A stretch of 43,952 nt of DNA, taken from Paracoccaceae bacterium. GTDB lineage: Bacteria; Pseudomonadota; Alphaproteobacteria; Rhodobacterales; Rhodobacteraceae. Numbering within the stretch: position 1 is the first letter of the stretch; the number at the start of each line of letters is the position of its first letter. Both the position numbers and the translations under genes were made by a program. Positions 36,627-43,952 of this stretch are shown piece by piece. Where the stretch lies: the NCBI GenBank assembly GCA_002402045.2, contig NVUX02000079.1:1-43952 (forward strand). The letters run 5' to 3'. The notes under the pieces are model-generated. The model was not told the origin of the DNA. It searched no databases and was given only the letters and a program-made list of their open reading frames with translations.

Positions 36627-37745
36627 ATGTTGATCGGTTGTCCAAAAGAAATCAAAAACCAAGAGTATCGGATCGGGATCACACCCGCCGCCGCACAGGA
36701 GGCCGTGGCGCACGGCCACAAAGTCATCGTCCAAAAAGGTGGTGGCGCGGGTGCTGGTTTCTCAGATGCGGATTACATCGCGGCGGGTGCCACGATTGTT
36801 GACACCGCTGAAGAGATTTTCGCGGCGGCCGATATGATCGTGAAGGTTAAAGAGCCGCAAGCCAATGAGCGCGCTATGCTGCGCGAAGGCCAAATCCTGT
36901 TTACGTATCTTCACCTTGCCGCAGACCGCGCGCAAACCGAAGACCTGCTGAAAAGCGGCGTAACGGCGATTGCCTATGAAACCGTAACGGACCGTATGGG
37001 TGCCCTGCCCTTGCTGGCGCCAATGTCCGAAGTGGCTGGCCGTCTTGCCCCACAAGTGGGCGCGTGGACCCTGCAAAAAGCCAATGGCGGCCTCGGCGTG
37101 CTTATGGGCGGTGTGCCGGGTGTTGAGCCTGCCAAAGTTGCCGTAATCGGCGGCGGTGTTGTTGGCACACATGCGGCCAAAATCGCCGCGGGCATGGGCG
37201 CAGATGTAACTGTGCTTGATATGTCTCTGCCGCGTATGCGCTACCTCGATGATGTGTTTGGCGGCGTGTTTAAAACCCGCTATTCCTCGGCGGGCAACCT
37301 TGCCGAGCTGGTGGCCGACTCCGATATGGTAATTGGCGCTGTGCTCATCCCCGGTGCGGCTGCGCCTAAGCTGGTGAGCCGCGAAATGCTCTCCACCATG
37401 AAGCCCGGCGCGGTGTTGGTAGACGTGGCGATTGACCAAGGCGGCTGCTTTGAGACCTCGCACGCCACAACCCATGACGACCCGATTTACGAGGTTGATG
37501 GCATTAGGCATTATTGCGTTGCCAATATGCCCGGTGCCGTTGCGCGCACGTCTACTTTGGCGCTTGGTAATGCCACCATGCCCTTCATGCTGGCGCTGGC
37601 TGATAAAGGCTGGAAGAAAGCTTGTGAGGACGACGAGCACCTGCTGCGCGGGCTAAACACCCACAAAGGCCACCTAACCTATGCGGCCGTTGGTAAAGCT
37701 CTGGAGATTGATGTGCTTAGCCCAAAACTGGCGTTAAATAAATAA
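36627..37745 (+). CDS. ald: Alanine dehydrogenase
   Basis: This 372-residue NAD-dependent enzyme interconverts L-alanine and pyruvate plus ammonia. Motifs are the N-terminal [18 protein letters not shown] substrate region, VKVKEPQ, the Rossmann motif [13 protein letters not shown] near residue 175 and the C-terminal [13 protein letters not shown]. The start is the ATG at 36627, eight bases after GGAG. A longer in-frame stretch upstream to 36186 crosses the divergent regulator and is not coding. The hairpin after the stop reaches the next start codon. Confidence 0.96.
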   Translation: MLIGCPKEIKNQEYRIGITPAAAQEAVAHGHKVIVQKGGGAGAGFSDADYIAAGATIVDTAEEIFAAADMIVKVKEPQANERAMLREGQILFTYLHLAADRAQTEDLLKSGVTAIAYETVTDRMGALPLLAPMSEVAGRLAPQVGAWTLQKANGGLGVLMGGVPGVEPAKVAVIGGGVVGTHAAKIAAGMGADVTVLDMSLPRMRYLDDVFGGVFKTRYSSAGNLAELVADSDMVIGAVLIPGAAAPKLVSREMLSTMKPGAVLVDVAIDQGGCFETSHATTHDDPIYEVDGIRHYCVANMPGAVARTSTLALGNATMPFMLALADKGWKKACEDDEHLLRGLNTHKGHLTYAAVGKALEIDVLSPKLALNK

Positions 37746-37767
37746 CGACGGAATAGCAAAACTGAAA

Positions 37768-37805
37768 CGTGTAAAGGGAACAACAACCGGAGTTCCCTTT
37801 ACATG
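37768..37805 (+). promoter_or_regulatory. 14-bp hairpin covering the start codon of the MsrQ-like gene
   Basis: CGTGTAAAGGGAAC (37768-37781) pairs with GTTCCCTTTACATG (37792-37805), with one G-U pair and a 10-base loop. The ATG at 37803 is in the stem, and the CGGAG Shine-Dalgarno (37788-37792) lies mostly in the loop. It could be the ald terminator, but no U-run follows. Confidence 0.7.
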
Positions 37806-38426
37806 CCTGCCAAAATATCTACTTTTTTCTCCCGCATATCGCCCTATTTCCTTTGGCTTATTTTAGCGATACCGGCGCTAGGCATGTTGGCTGACCTGAT
37901 AGGGTCTGATAATCCACGAATTTACGGCCGCTTGCTGCATGGCACTGGCGAGTTTTCCGCACGGTTTTTGATCATTGGCATGATGGCCACACCGCTAATG
38001 CTGCTATTCAAAGGCAAAGGCTGGACCCGCTGGATGGTGAAAAACCGCCGTTATTTTGGGGTCGCTGCCTTTGGTTACGCGGCTTTGCACACGCTGTTTT
38101 ATATTCTAAAGCTAAATAGTTTTGACCGCGTAATTGCCGAACTCAGCGCGTTTTACATTTGGACAGGCTGGCTCGCCTTCCTCATATTTTTACCGCTGGC
38201 CGCCACCTCGATGGATTATGCCGTGCGTAAATTGGGCAAGTGGTGGAAGCCCCTACAGCGCTGGACCTATGCCGCGGCTGTGCTAACACTTTTGCACTGG
38301 GCCAGCCTTCATGAATGGCGTGGCTGGGTGCCAGCGGCGGTGCATTTTGGCCCGTTGGCCCTGCTCAGTATTTACCGCCTTTGGTGGCTCTATATCCGCC
38401 GTCGCCCTGCGCGCATTCCCGCTTGA
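37803..38426 (+). CDS. MsrQ/YedZ-like haem-binding membrane protein
   Basis: The 207-residue ferric-reductase-like protein has about five or six membrane segments. Histidines in membrane regions (LLHGTGEF, AALHTLFY, LLHWASLHEW) fit the haem ligands of MsrQ, which passes electrons to the periplasmic methionine sulfoxide reductase MsrP. No msrP gene lies next to it, so the partner must be elsewhere or the role is different. The start codon is inside a strong hairpin. It converges on mscL with a terminator between. Confidence 0.78.
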   Translation: MPAKISTFFSRISPYFLWLILAIPALGMLADLIGSDNPRIYGRLLHGTGEFSARFLIIGMMATPLMLLFKGKGWTRWMVKNRRYFGVAAFGYAALHTLFYILKLNSFDRVIAELSAFYIWTGWLAFLIFLPLAATSMDYAVRKLGKWWKPLQRWTYAAAVLTLLHWASLHEWRGWVPAAVHFGPLALLSIYRLWWLYIRRRPARIPA

Positions 38427-38429
38427 AAT

Positions 38430-38456
38430 GTGGCCCGCCAGCTTTTGGCGGGCCAC
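38430..38456. terminator. bidirectional hairpin between msrQ-like gene and mscL
   Basis: GTGGCCCGCCA (38430-38440) and TGGCGGGCCAC (38446-38456) form a perfect 11-bp stem with a 5-base loop between the two convergent stops. Confidence 0.75.
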
Positions 38457-38461
38457 TTATA

Positions 38462-38887
38462 TTACTTCTTCAGCAAATCGCGAATTTCAGCCAAGAGCTC
38501 TTCCTGCGTAGGGCCTTTTGGTGCTTCGGGCGCGGCCTCTGCCTCAGCGGTTTCAGCCGCGGCTTTGGCTTTATTTACGGCTTTAACCAGCATAAACACC
38601 ACAAAGGCCACGATCACAAAGTTAATGACGGCCATAATAAACGAGCCGTAAGCAAACACAGCAACGCCCGCCTCTTGCGCGGCAGACAGAGAGGCAAATT
38701 CACCCTCGCCCAGCACCACAAAAAGATTGATAAAATCAATGCCGCCGGTAAATATACTGATGAACGGATTGATCAAATCAGCGACCATCGACTTTACAAT
38801 CGCCGTAAACGCCGCGCCGATGATGATACCAACGGCCATATCCATAACATTGCCCTTGGCAATGAAGTCCTTAAATTCTTTAAGCAT
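38462..38887 (-). CDS. mscL: Large-conductance mechanosensitive channel
   Basis: This 141-residue channel opens under membrane tension to release solutes after osmotic downshock. The N-terminal amphipathic helix and first membrane helix ([20 protein letters not shown]) and the second helix (about 75-100) are clear. The C-terminal helical bundle is Glu/Ala-rich. I use the ATG at 38887 (GAGGGG upstream); an in-frame extension by nine codons is possible. A small inverted repeat (GCATAAA at 38911, TTTATGC at 38930) lies between it and the LytTR gene. Confidence 0.95.
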   Translation of the reverse strand: MLKEFKDFIAKGNVMDMAVGIIIGAAFTAIVKSMVADLINPFISIFTGGIDFINLFVVLGEGEFASLSAAQEAGVAVFAYGSFIMAVINFVIVAFVVFMLVKAVNKAKAAAETAEAEAAPEAPKGPTQEELLAEIRDLLKK

Positions 38888-38910
38888 CTTTTTGTTTCCC
38901 CTCGTGAATT

Positions 38911-38936
38911 GCATAAAAATCTACATGTATTTATGC
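38911..38936 (-). terminator. weak hairpin between the LytTR gene and mscL
   Basis: GCATAAA (38911-38917) and TTTATGC (38930-38936) can pair 30 bases past the LytTR stop. The stem is AT-rich and the U-run weak. Confidence 0.3.
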
Positions 38937-38965
38937 TTCCAAGAGAAGCCATGCCTCGAATTGGC

Positions 38966-39805
38966 TCAAATTTCAAGCCATTCTTGAACCTCAATCATGC
39001 GCCCACGGGCAATAGGAACTTCACTCCCGTCATTCAGCTCGAGGTATTTATGGCCGTCGCGGCATGCAATTCCATGCACAGCACCGCGGGCAACCCAGTG
39101 TGAGCGGTGGGGCTGTATTCCATTTTGCGTATCAAGTTGCCCTATCAAATCCGAAAGCCGCGCACGCACCACGCTTTCGCCATCATGTGTTAAAATTCGA
39201 ACGTAATGGTCTTGTGAAGATACCGATAACAGCTGGTCACAAAAAAATGTTTTTCCCGCAATCGAAAGGGTTTCAGGGGCATTTTCAAGGCCGTGCGAGG
39301 CCTGTATCTCTTCTTTTTCACTATCACGGACTGCGATCGGTAGCACAAATGTGATGTATAAAGTTTCTAATACCAGCGTAAGAATGAGGTTAACCGGCAG
39401 CTTTTCTGCGGCATGCTCAAGTGAAATACCAGCGCCAAAATACCCAGACATGCCAAGCTCCACAATATAGGTGGAAATGGTTATGGCCGTAAATCCGACA
39501 AACGGGGCAATCATAAAAAAACGGCTATATCGCCGGGAAAACGCGAGCCCTATTAGAGCCGCGAGCACATAAAACGTAAGTGTGGTAACTGCGAGTGAGA
39601 TAGAGTAGGCCGCCATCGCGGTCAAAGAAACGCGCTCCGAAAATCCATGCAAATCGAGTAAAACTATAAGCGAGGCCATCAAAAGCAAATAAACATAGGA
39701 GTAGTAATTGGCGTAAACCGCGCGCAAATCACGTCGCGTCAAATGTCTTTTGCGCCAAAACACGTCAAAATAGGGCATTCCGCGCCAAACGACTTGTTCC
39801 AACAT
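38966..39805 (-). CDS. Membrane-anchored LytTR-domain transcription factor
   Basis: The 279-residue protein has four predicted membrane helices (about 37-57, 62-87, 93-115 and 130-158). A C-terminal LytTR DNA-binding domain follows (about 180-279) with DQLLSVSSQDHYVRILTHDGE and the FYRIHRSHW-type segment GIQPHRSHWVARGAV. It lacks a response-regulator receiver domain, so input probably comes through the membrane part. The ATG follows GGGAG. It is likely autonomous; target and signal are unknown. LytTR proteins often control their own or neighbouring genes through direct repeats. Confidence 0.85.
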   Translation of the reverse strand: MLEQVVWRGMPYFDVFWRKRHLTRRDLRAVYANYYSYVYLLLMASLIVLLDLHGFSERVSLTAMAAYSISLAVTTLTFYVLAALIGLAFSRRYSRFFMIAPFVGFTAITISTYIVELGMSGYFGAGISLEHAAEKLPVNLILTLVLETLYITFVLPIAVRDSEKEEIQASHGLENAPETLSIAGKTFFCDQLLSVSSQDHYVRILTHDGESVVRARLSDLIGQLDTQNGIQPHRSHWVARGAVHGIACRDGHKYLELNDGSEVPIARGRMIEVQEWLEI

Positions 39806-39876
39806 ATCGCTCCCATTACCAAATTAGTGGTATGCAATTCACGAGAATCAAGCGTGCCGCCGTAACGCTTTTTTTA

Positions 39877-39900
39877 TTAGTATTTTTTTTGGTTAGTATT
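39877..39900. promoter_or_regulatory. TTAGTATT direct repeats upstream of the LytTR gene
   Basis: TTAGTATT occurs at 39877-39884 and 39893-39900, 16 bases apart, about 72-95 bases before the LytTR start, in a very T-rich tract. This is a possible LytTR site, though the spacing differs from the usual 21 bases. Confidence 0.3.
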
Positions 39901-39923
39901 GATTTCTCGATCTATTGTATACT

Positions 39924-39958
39924 CTAGCTGCCAGTTTTGAATAAGAACTGGCAGCTAG
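39924..39958. repeat. 13-bp inverted repeat between ytoQ and the LytTR gene
   Basis: CTAGCTGCCAGTT (39924-39936) is exactly complementary to AACTGGCAGCTAG (39946-39958) around a 9-base loop. It may be the ytoQ/pheT operon terminator, but no T-run follows on either strand. Confidence 0.65.
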
Positions 39959-40026
39959 TCAACGTGTAACTCACGTCAACTTCTGATCTCGCAATCACAT
40001 TTAGAGGATCAAACACTAAGTATTGT

Positions 40027-40467
40027 CTATTCGGCAACGCCGGATACTACATACTGTAGAATCTTCACCACCTGCTGTGGGGTCTCCACAACGGCTAACG
40101 CTGCGGCATCCACCTCTTTTAGCGCGTGCTGGTGGTCAGACCCATGCATCACAATCAGCGCTTTGCCTTTGGCTGCCGCATAGCCCGCGTCAAATGCCGC
40201 GTTCCATTGCTTATATTTTTCACCAAATCGCACCACCACAATATCGGCGGAATCTATCGCATTGCGCGTACGAATAGCATTCAGCTTGGCGCCTTTATGA
40301 TCATGCCAAAACTTATTATCTTCTGGTCCCATTATGCGCACGCCCGCGTCATCTGACGTCGCGTGATCTGTTACCGGCCCACTAAACTTCACACCCAGCG
40401 CCTCGGCCGCAGCTTCAATCTCGGCGCGCCAATCCGTATGGATCTCACCGCTTAAATATACCATCAT
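40027..40467 (-). CDS. ytoQ: YtoQ family protein
   Basis: The 146-residue protein of the conserved YtoQ family begins MMVYLSGEIHTDWR and contains the ADIVVVRFGEKYKQWNAAFDAG segment. The fold resembles nucleoside deoxyribosyltransferases, but the activity is not established. The ATG overlaps the TGA of pheT by four bases, so it is translated in the pheT operon. The gap before the LytTR gene (39806-40026) has no further gene. Confidence 0.85.
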   Translation of the reverse strand: MMVYLSGEIHTDWRAEIEAAAEALGVKFSGPVTDHATSDDAGVRIMGPEDNKFWHDHKGAKLNAIRTRNAIDSADIVVVRFGEKYKQWNAAFDAGYAAAKGKALIVMHGSDHQHALKEVDAAALAVVETPQQVVKILQYVVSGVAE

Positions 40468-42884
40468 GACCGAAGCTCCCCGCCCGTTACTTTGGCCACC
40501 GAGACCACGATTTTTTCGGAAATCGCCTCAATCTCCTTGTCAGTCAGCGTGGCGACCTTAGGCTGAATACGGACCGAAATCGCAACAGATTTCTTGCCCG
40601 CCCCCATTTGCGCCTCAGCTTTGGCCCCGCCAAACACATCAAATACGCTTACATTTTCAATCAGCTTTTTATCGCCACCTTTAGCCGCTTTCACCAGTTT
40701 TTCAATTTCAAGATCGGCGTCCACCACAAATGCAAAATCACGCTCCACCGCTTGCAGGTCTTTCACCTCAAGCGCGGGCCGCGTTTTGCTCTTGGCCTTC
40801 TTAAACGGCATGTTATCAGGAAAAATCGCAAAGCCCACAACAGTGCCCTTCACCCCCATAGCCTTCAGCACTTTCGGGTGCAGCTCGCCAAACACGGCAA
40901 GCGGGTTTTTCGGCCCGAGGGATAGCACAGCAGAGCGCCCGGGATGGAACCACGCTGGCGCGGTGCGCATCACCATCAGGTTGCCAACAGGCGCACCAAT
41001 CGCGGATAGCGCGGCCTCGGCGTCGCCCTTAGCATCATAAATATCGACGGTGCGGCGGGTGCCAAAAGCATTGCGCGGGGCCGTGGCCCCTACGCGAATA
41101 CCGCAGGCCATTGTGGATTGGTCCTCCGGCTCAGGCCCCTTAAAGCCCTGCCCAATTTCAAACAGCGCCATATCGGCCTCGCCCCGCGCTTGGTTGCGCG
41201 CGGCTGCCATCAGCAGGCTCGGGAAAATATTGGGCCGCATATGGCTCATTTCCGACGAAATCGGATTGCTCAGCTTCACGTCATCTGCACCACCACCAAA
41301 CAGCGTCGCTGATTTTTCGTCGATAAAGCTGTAGGTCACGCATTCATTTAGCCCGAGCGCCAGCGCCCGCCGCAAGGTCATTATCCGCTTTTGCGCTGGG
41401 GCAAGCACGGGCTTCATAACACCAGTTCCGGGCCGCGCCAGGGGCTTACCTTTTAGCTTGGTCAGGCTCGCCACGCGGGCAATTTCCTCAACCAGGTCTG
41501 CCTGGCCGTGCACATCAGGCCGCCAGCTTGGCACACTGACCATCAGGTCATTCACCTCAAAGCCAAGCGCAGTGAGTATCCGAATTTGCTCGGCTTCGGA
41601 AATTTCCATGCCAACCAGCGAAACAACGTGCAAAGGATCAAGCTTAAAGGCACGACTTGTATCCGGCACCGCCCCGGCAACAACCATTTCAGACGCCTCT
41701 CCCCCACAAAGATCAAGGATCATCTGTGTAGCAAGGTCTAGCCCTTTGGGGGTAAACGCCGGGTCGACCCCGCGCTCAAACCGATAGCGCGCATCTGAGT
41801 TTATTTTCAGCTTACGACCCGCCATCGCAATGGCAATCGGGTCCCAATAAGCACTTTCAACAAATACATTTACCGTGGTTTCAAAGCAGCCGGTATCAGC
41901 GCCCCCCATAATGCCCGCAATGCTCTGCGGGCCGTTATCATCGCTGATGACCATCATGCCCGCATCAAGCGTGTATTCATTGTCGTCAAGCGCGGTAAGT
42001 TGCTCGCCGCCCTTAGCATAGCTCACTCGTAAATTACCAGAAACCTTATCTGTATCAAATACATGCAGCGGTCGGTTAAGGTCGTAAGTGAAGAAATTGG
42101 TGATATCCACAAGCGTTGATATCGGCCGAAGACCAATGGCGCGCAGGCGGTCTTGTAGCCATTGAGGCGAGGGGCCATTCTTTACACCCTTAATAAGTCG
42201 CCCAGTAAACACCGGGCAATCTTTGGCCTGCACATCGGCGTCAATGCTCACATTCAGGCGGCTCTTAAAGCTGCCCTTAATGCTGGCCGTTTTTGCGGGC
42301 TTCAGCGTGCCTAAACCGCGCGCCGCGAGGTCGCGCGCCACGCCGCGCACACCCAATGCATCGGGGCGGTTGGGCGTAATAGCAATATCAATCACCGGGT
42401 CATTCCGGTCCAAATAATCAATAAACCGCGCCCCAAGCGGCGCATCCGCAGGCAGGTCAATTATGCCGTCATGTTCATCCGAAATCATCAATTCGCGCTC
42501 CGAGCACAGCATCCCAAGGCTTTCCACATCGCGAATTTTTCCGGGCTTCAGCGTTAGGTCTATTCCCGGCACATAGGCCCCCACTGGCGCAAACACACCC
42601 ACAAGGCCAGTGCGCGCATTGGGAGCGCCACACACCACCTGCACCTCTTCCATACGGCCACCCTCACCATCGGGGTAAGTTGCCACCCGACAAAGCCGCA
42701 GCCTATCCGCATTGGGGTGCTGCACCGCCTCGATCACGCGGCAAATCCGAAAGGCACCAAGCGTATCAGCAGGGTTTTCAACCCCCTCCACTTCAAGGCC
42801 CAAATCCGTAAGCGCCTCGGTAATCTCATCCAAGCTCGCCTCGGTTTCAAGGTGGGTTTTCAGCCAGTTCAATGTGAATTTCAT
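40464..42884 (-). CDS. pheT: Phenylalanine--tRNA ligase beta subunit
   Basis: This 806-residue subunit of the alpha2-beta2 synthetase includes the N-terminal MKFTLNWLKTHL start, the tRNA-binding EMAP-like domain (about 40-150), the B3/B4 editing domain, B5, and the C-terminal anticodon-binding FDX-ACB domain (AVERDFAFVVDADLEIEKLV). The start is the ATG at 42884 (GGGG upstream); 17 upstream in-frame codons are not family sequence. The usual partner pheS is not adjacent; an alpha/beta hydrolase gene and then an IS end lie upstream. Confidence 0.96.
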   Translation of the reverse strand: MKFTLNWLKTHLETEASLDEITEALTDLGLEVEGVENPADTLGAFRICRVIEAVQHPNADRLRLCRVATYPDGEGGRMEEVQVVCGAPNARTGLVGVFAPVGAYVPGIDLTLKPGKIRDVESLGMLCSERELMISDEHDGIIDLPADAPLGARFIDYLDRNDPVIDIAITPNRPDALGVRGVARDLAARGLGTLKPAKTASIKGSFKSRLNVSIDADVQAKDCPVFTGRLIKGVKNGPSPQWLQDRLRAIGLRPISTLVDITNFFTYDLNRPLHVFDTDKVSGNLRVSYAKGGEQLTALDDNEYTLDAGMMVISDDNGPQSIAGIMGGADTGCFETTVNVFVESAYWDPIAIAMAGRKLKINSDARYRFERGVDPAFTPKGLDLATQMILDLCGGEASEMVVAGAVPDTSRAFKLDPLHVVSLVGMEISEAEQIRILTALGFEVNDLMVSVPSWRPDVHGQADLVEEIARVASLTKLKGKPLARPGTGVMKPVLAPAQKRIMTLRRALALGLNECVTYSFIDEKSATLFGGGADDVKLSNPISSEMSHMRPNIFPSLLMAAARNQARGEADMALFEIGQGFKGPEPEDQSTMACGIRVGATAPRNAFGTRRTVDIYDAKGDAEAALSAIGAPVGNLMVMRTAPAWFHPGRSAVLSLGPKNPLAVFGELHPKVLKAMGVKGTVVGFAIFPDNMPFKKAKSKTRPALEVKDLQAVERDFAFVVDADLEIEKLVKAAKGGDKKLIENVSVFDVFGGAKAEAQMGAGKKSVAISVRIQPKVATLTDKEIEAISEKIVVSVAKVTGGELRS

Positions 42885-42916
42885 AATGCATGCCCCGTTC
42901 AGCGTTTGCGGGCAAA

Positions 42917-43801
42917 CTATGGGATGCCGCGGCAAATGAAAAGACCCAAGGGCTGTTTTGGACGCCTACAAAAGTTTTTAATCATCGCGGCCGTTGGCTC
43001 AAAAAAGTCCGCATCTCGCCAATAGGCATTGTGGGAAAGCGGGTTCCACGCCGTTAAAAAATCACCCACATCAATCGGTTTTTCCAGCAGATCCTTATTT
43101 GCAATCATGGCTTTATAGCTCGGCGAAATATCCTGCAACGGATACCCCAACACATCGTCTTTATCATAAAAGTTGCGCCACCAAGGGCTTAGCCGCTTTT
43201 CTTTCGGTAAATCCACTCCGGGGAATTTGATTGGAAAAATATCTTCAGGATCATATGCAAAGGTAAAGAGCGGAATATTGCAGCCAAAAGTCACTAATCC
43301 ACCCATCGTTTTCAAGCTCTGGAATGGAGACCCGCCATGCTGATCATCTTTGTGATCATAAATGTAGTTTGACATAATATGCCCGCCGAGCGAATGCGCC
43401 AAAACCAAAACCGGCGCGCCAGCTTCCACATCCTTCTCAAGCTCACCCAGTGTTTTGCGCACGCGCTCATGAATATGCTCATACGTATTGTCCTTTGCGT
43501 CTCCAGTTTTCCGGTAGGATGACGCGTCAGAAAAGTTGCACAGCATAAATGCCCGAATGCCGTCGGAGCGTGTTTTTCGCTTAATCCGCGCCAAATACGC
43601 TTTTTGCCGCGCCTGCAAAACATCCGCCCAAACCACCTCTCGCCAAGCAATTGTCTCATCAAACATGCGCGCGCCAATTAGTTTTCGGATACGGTGGCGT
43701 AAATGCTTTGAATACGTCGGAATATCAGAAGACGGCTGAACCTTCAGCCCTTGGCTTCCCATACCGTGCACCACCAAAATTGCCAGTTTTTTGTCAGACA
43801 T
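42917..43801 (-). CDS. alpha/beta hydrolase (lipase-like), hypothetical
   Basis: The 294-residue protein has an N-terminal ILVVHGMGSQG (oxyanion-hole region) and nucleophile elbow AHSLGGH with S137. A histidine near the end (PLSHNAYW) could complete the triad. The substrate is unknown. The ATG at 43801 has AAGGAG seven bases upstream. It lies between pheT and the start of an IS3-family element whose left end is about 54 bases before the ATG, so its original promoter may have been cut off. Confidence 0.75.
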   Translation of the reverse strand: MSDKKLAILVVHGMGSQGLKVQPSSDIPTYSKHLRHRIRKLIGARMFDETIAWREVVWADVLQARQKAYLARIKRKTRSDGIRAFMLCNFSDASSYRKTGDAKDNTYEHIHERVRKTLGELEKDVEAGAPVLVLAHSLGGHIMSNYIYDHKDDQHGGSPFQSLKTMGGLVTFGCNIPLFTFAYDPEDIFPIKFPGVDLPKEKRLSPWWRNFYDKDDVLGYPLQDISPSYKAMIANKDLLEKPIDVGDFLTAWNPLSHNAYWRDADFFEPTAAMIKNFCRRPKQPLGLFICRGIP

Positions 43802-43854
43802 ATGCTCGCTCCTTTTGTTTGCGTTCCTGCGGTAATCCCCCCTAAAACTATTGG

Positions 43855-43952
43855 TGTTCACAAGTAGAATTTTCTCGGCATAATAATCTGAGGAGATTTT
43901 GATGAAGAAGGCAGGATACAGCGACGCACAGATCATGGGTATTTTGAAGCAG
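43855..43952 (+). mobile_element. left end of IS3-family insertion sequence
   Basis: The probable left terminus begins TGTTCACAAGTAGAATTTTC at 43855 (TG end as in IS3 family) and is followed by the transposase gene. The right end is outside the window, so the boundary and the inverted repeat cannot be confirmed. Confidence 0.6.
43902..43952 (+). CDS. IS3-family transposase OrfA, N-terminal part
   Basis: Only 17 codons are visible before the window ends. MKKAGYSDAQIMGILKQ matches the N-terminal helix-turn-helix start of IS3-family OrfA (compare MKKxRFSEEQIIGILKE). A GAGGAG Shine-Dalgarno lies seven bases upstream. In the family OrfA is fused to OrfB by frameshifting; that part is not visible. 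Confidence 0.7.
   Translation, partial: MKKAGYSDAQIMGILKQ

Noticed and set aside
36762-37640. 292-codon open frame antisense to ald
   Set aside because: Same reason: ald is complete and conserved, and the antisense frame has no start signal or domain.

Overview
The window looks like chromosomal backbone of an alphaproteobacterium, most likely Rhodobacterales (Roseobacter-type). I base this on the protein sequences (for example the GyrA, MmsA, DjlA-like and short GluRS types), the coaD/gyrA neighbourhood, the pairing of an M23 peptidase with a bactofilin, and the style of the intergenic elements. GC content is moderate and nearly every gene is intact. I see no CRISPR array and no prophage. 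The only mobile element is the left end of an IS3-family insertion at the right edge.

Left part (1-10 kb): a partial TauE/SafE exporter, a tRNA-Glu(UUC) gene inside a perfect inverted repeat, a hypothetical membrane protein, and a leftward operon for a three-subunit molybdenum hydroxylase (FAD, 2Fe-2S and Mo subunits) that ends in a MoaD-like sulfur carrier. A secreted rhodanese and a secreted LysM protein follow as a rightward pair, then a short-type glutamyl-tRNA synthetase (leftward) and a secreted protein with 18 MORN repeats.

Centre (10-29.5 kb): leuA with a probable leucine leader peptide upstream; the cell-shape operon mreB-mreC-mreD-mrdA-mrdB, coupled by ATGA overlaps and followed by a hydroxyacid dehydrogenase; a leftward group of a DjlA-like cochaperone, an EEP-family nuclease/phosphatase and oligoendopeptidase F; a rightward 5-oxoprolinase; queA; and an M23 peptidase plus bactofilin pair that, with the rod operon, forms a second envelope-morphogenesis module.

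Right part (29.5-44 kb): gyrA, coaD, a CBS protein, mmsA with two operator-like palindromes, a YcxB-like membrane protein, a divergent Lrp-type regulator and alanine dehydrogenase, an MsrQ/YedZ-like haem membrane protein whose start codon lies in a strong hairpin, mscL, a membrane-anchored LytTR regulator, ytoQ coupled to pheT, an alpha/beta hydrolase, and the IS3 end.

Most of the unexplained signal is non-coding: a two-copy structured repeat of about 200-240 bp (10015-10206 and 18725-18957), the leuA leader, the hairpin over the msrQ-like start, the operator palindromes before mmsA, the long inverted repeats around the tRNA and upstream of the LytTR gene, and a shared terminator-like element downstream of leuA and of the oxoprolinase gene.
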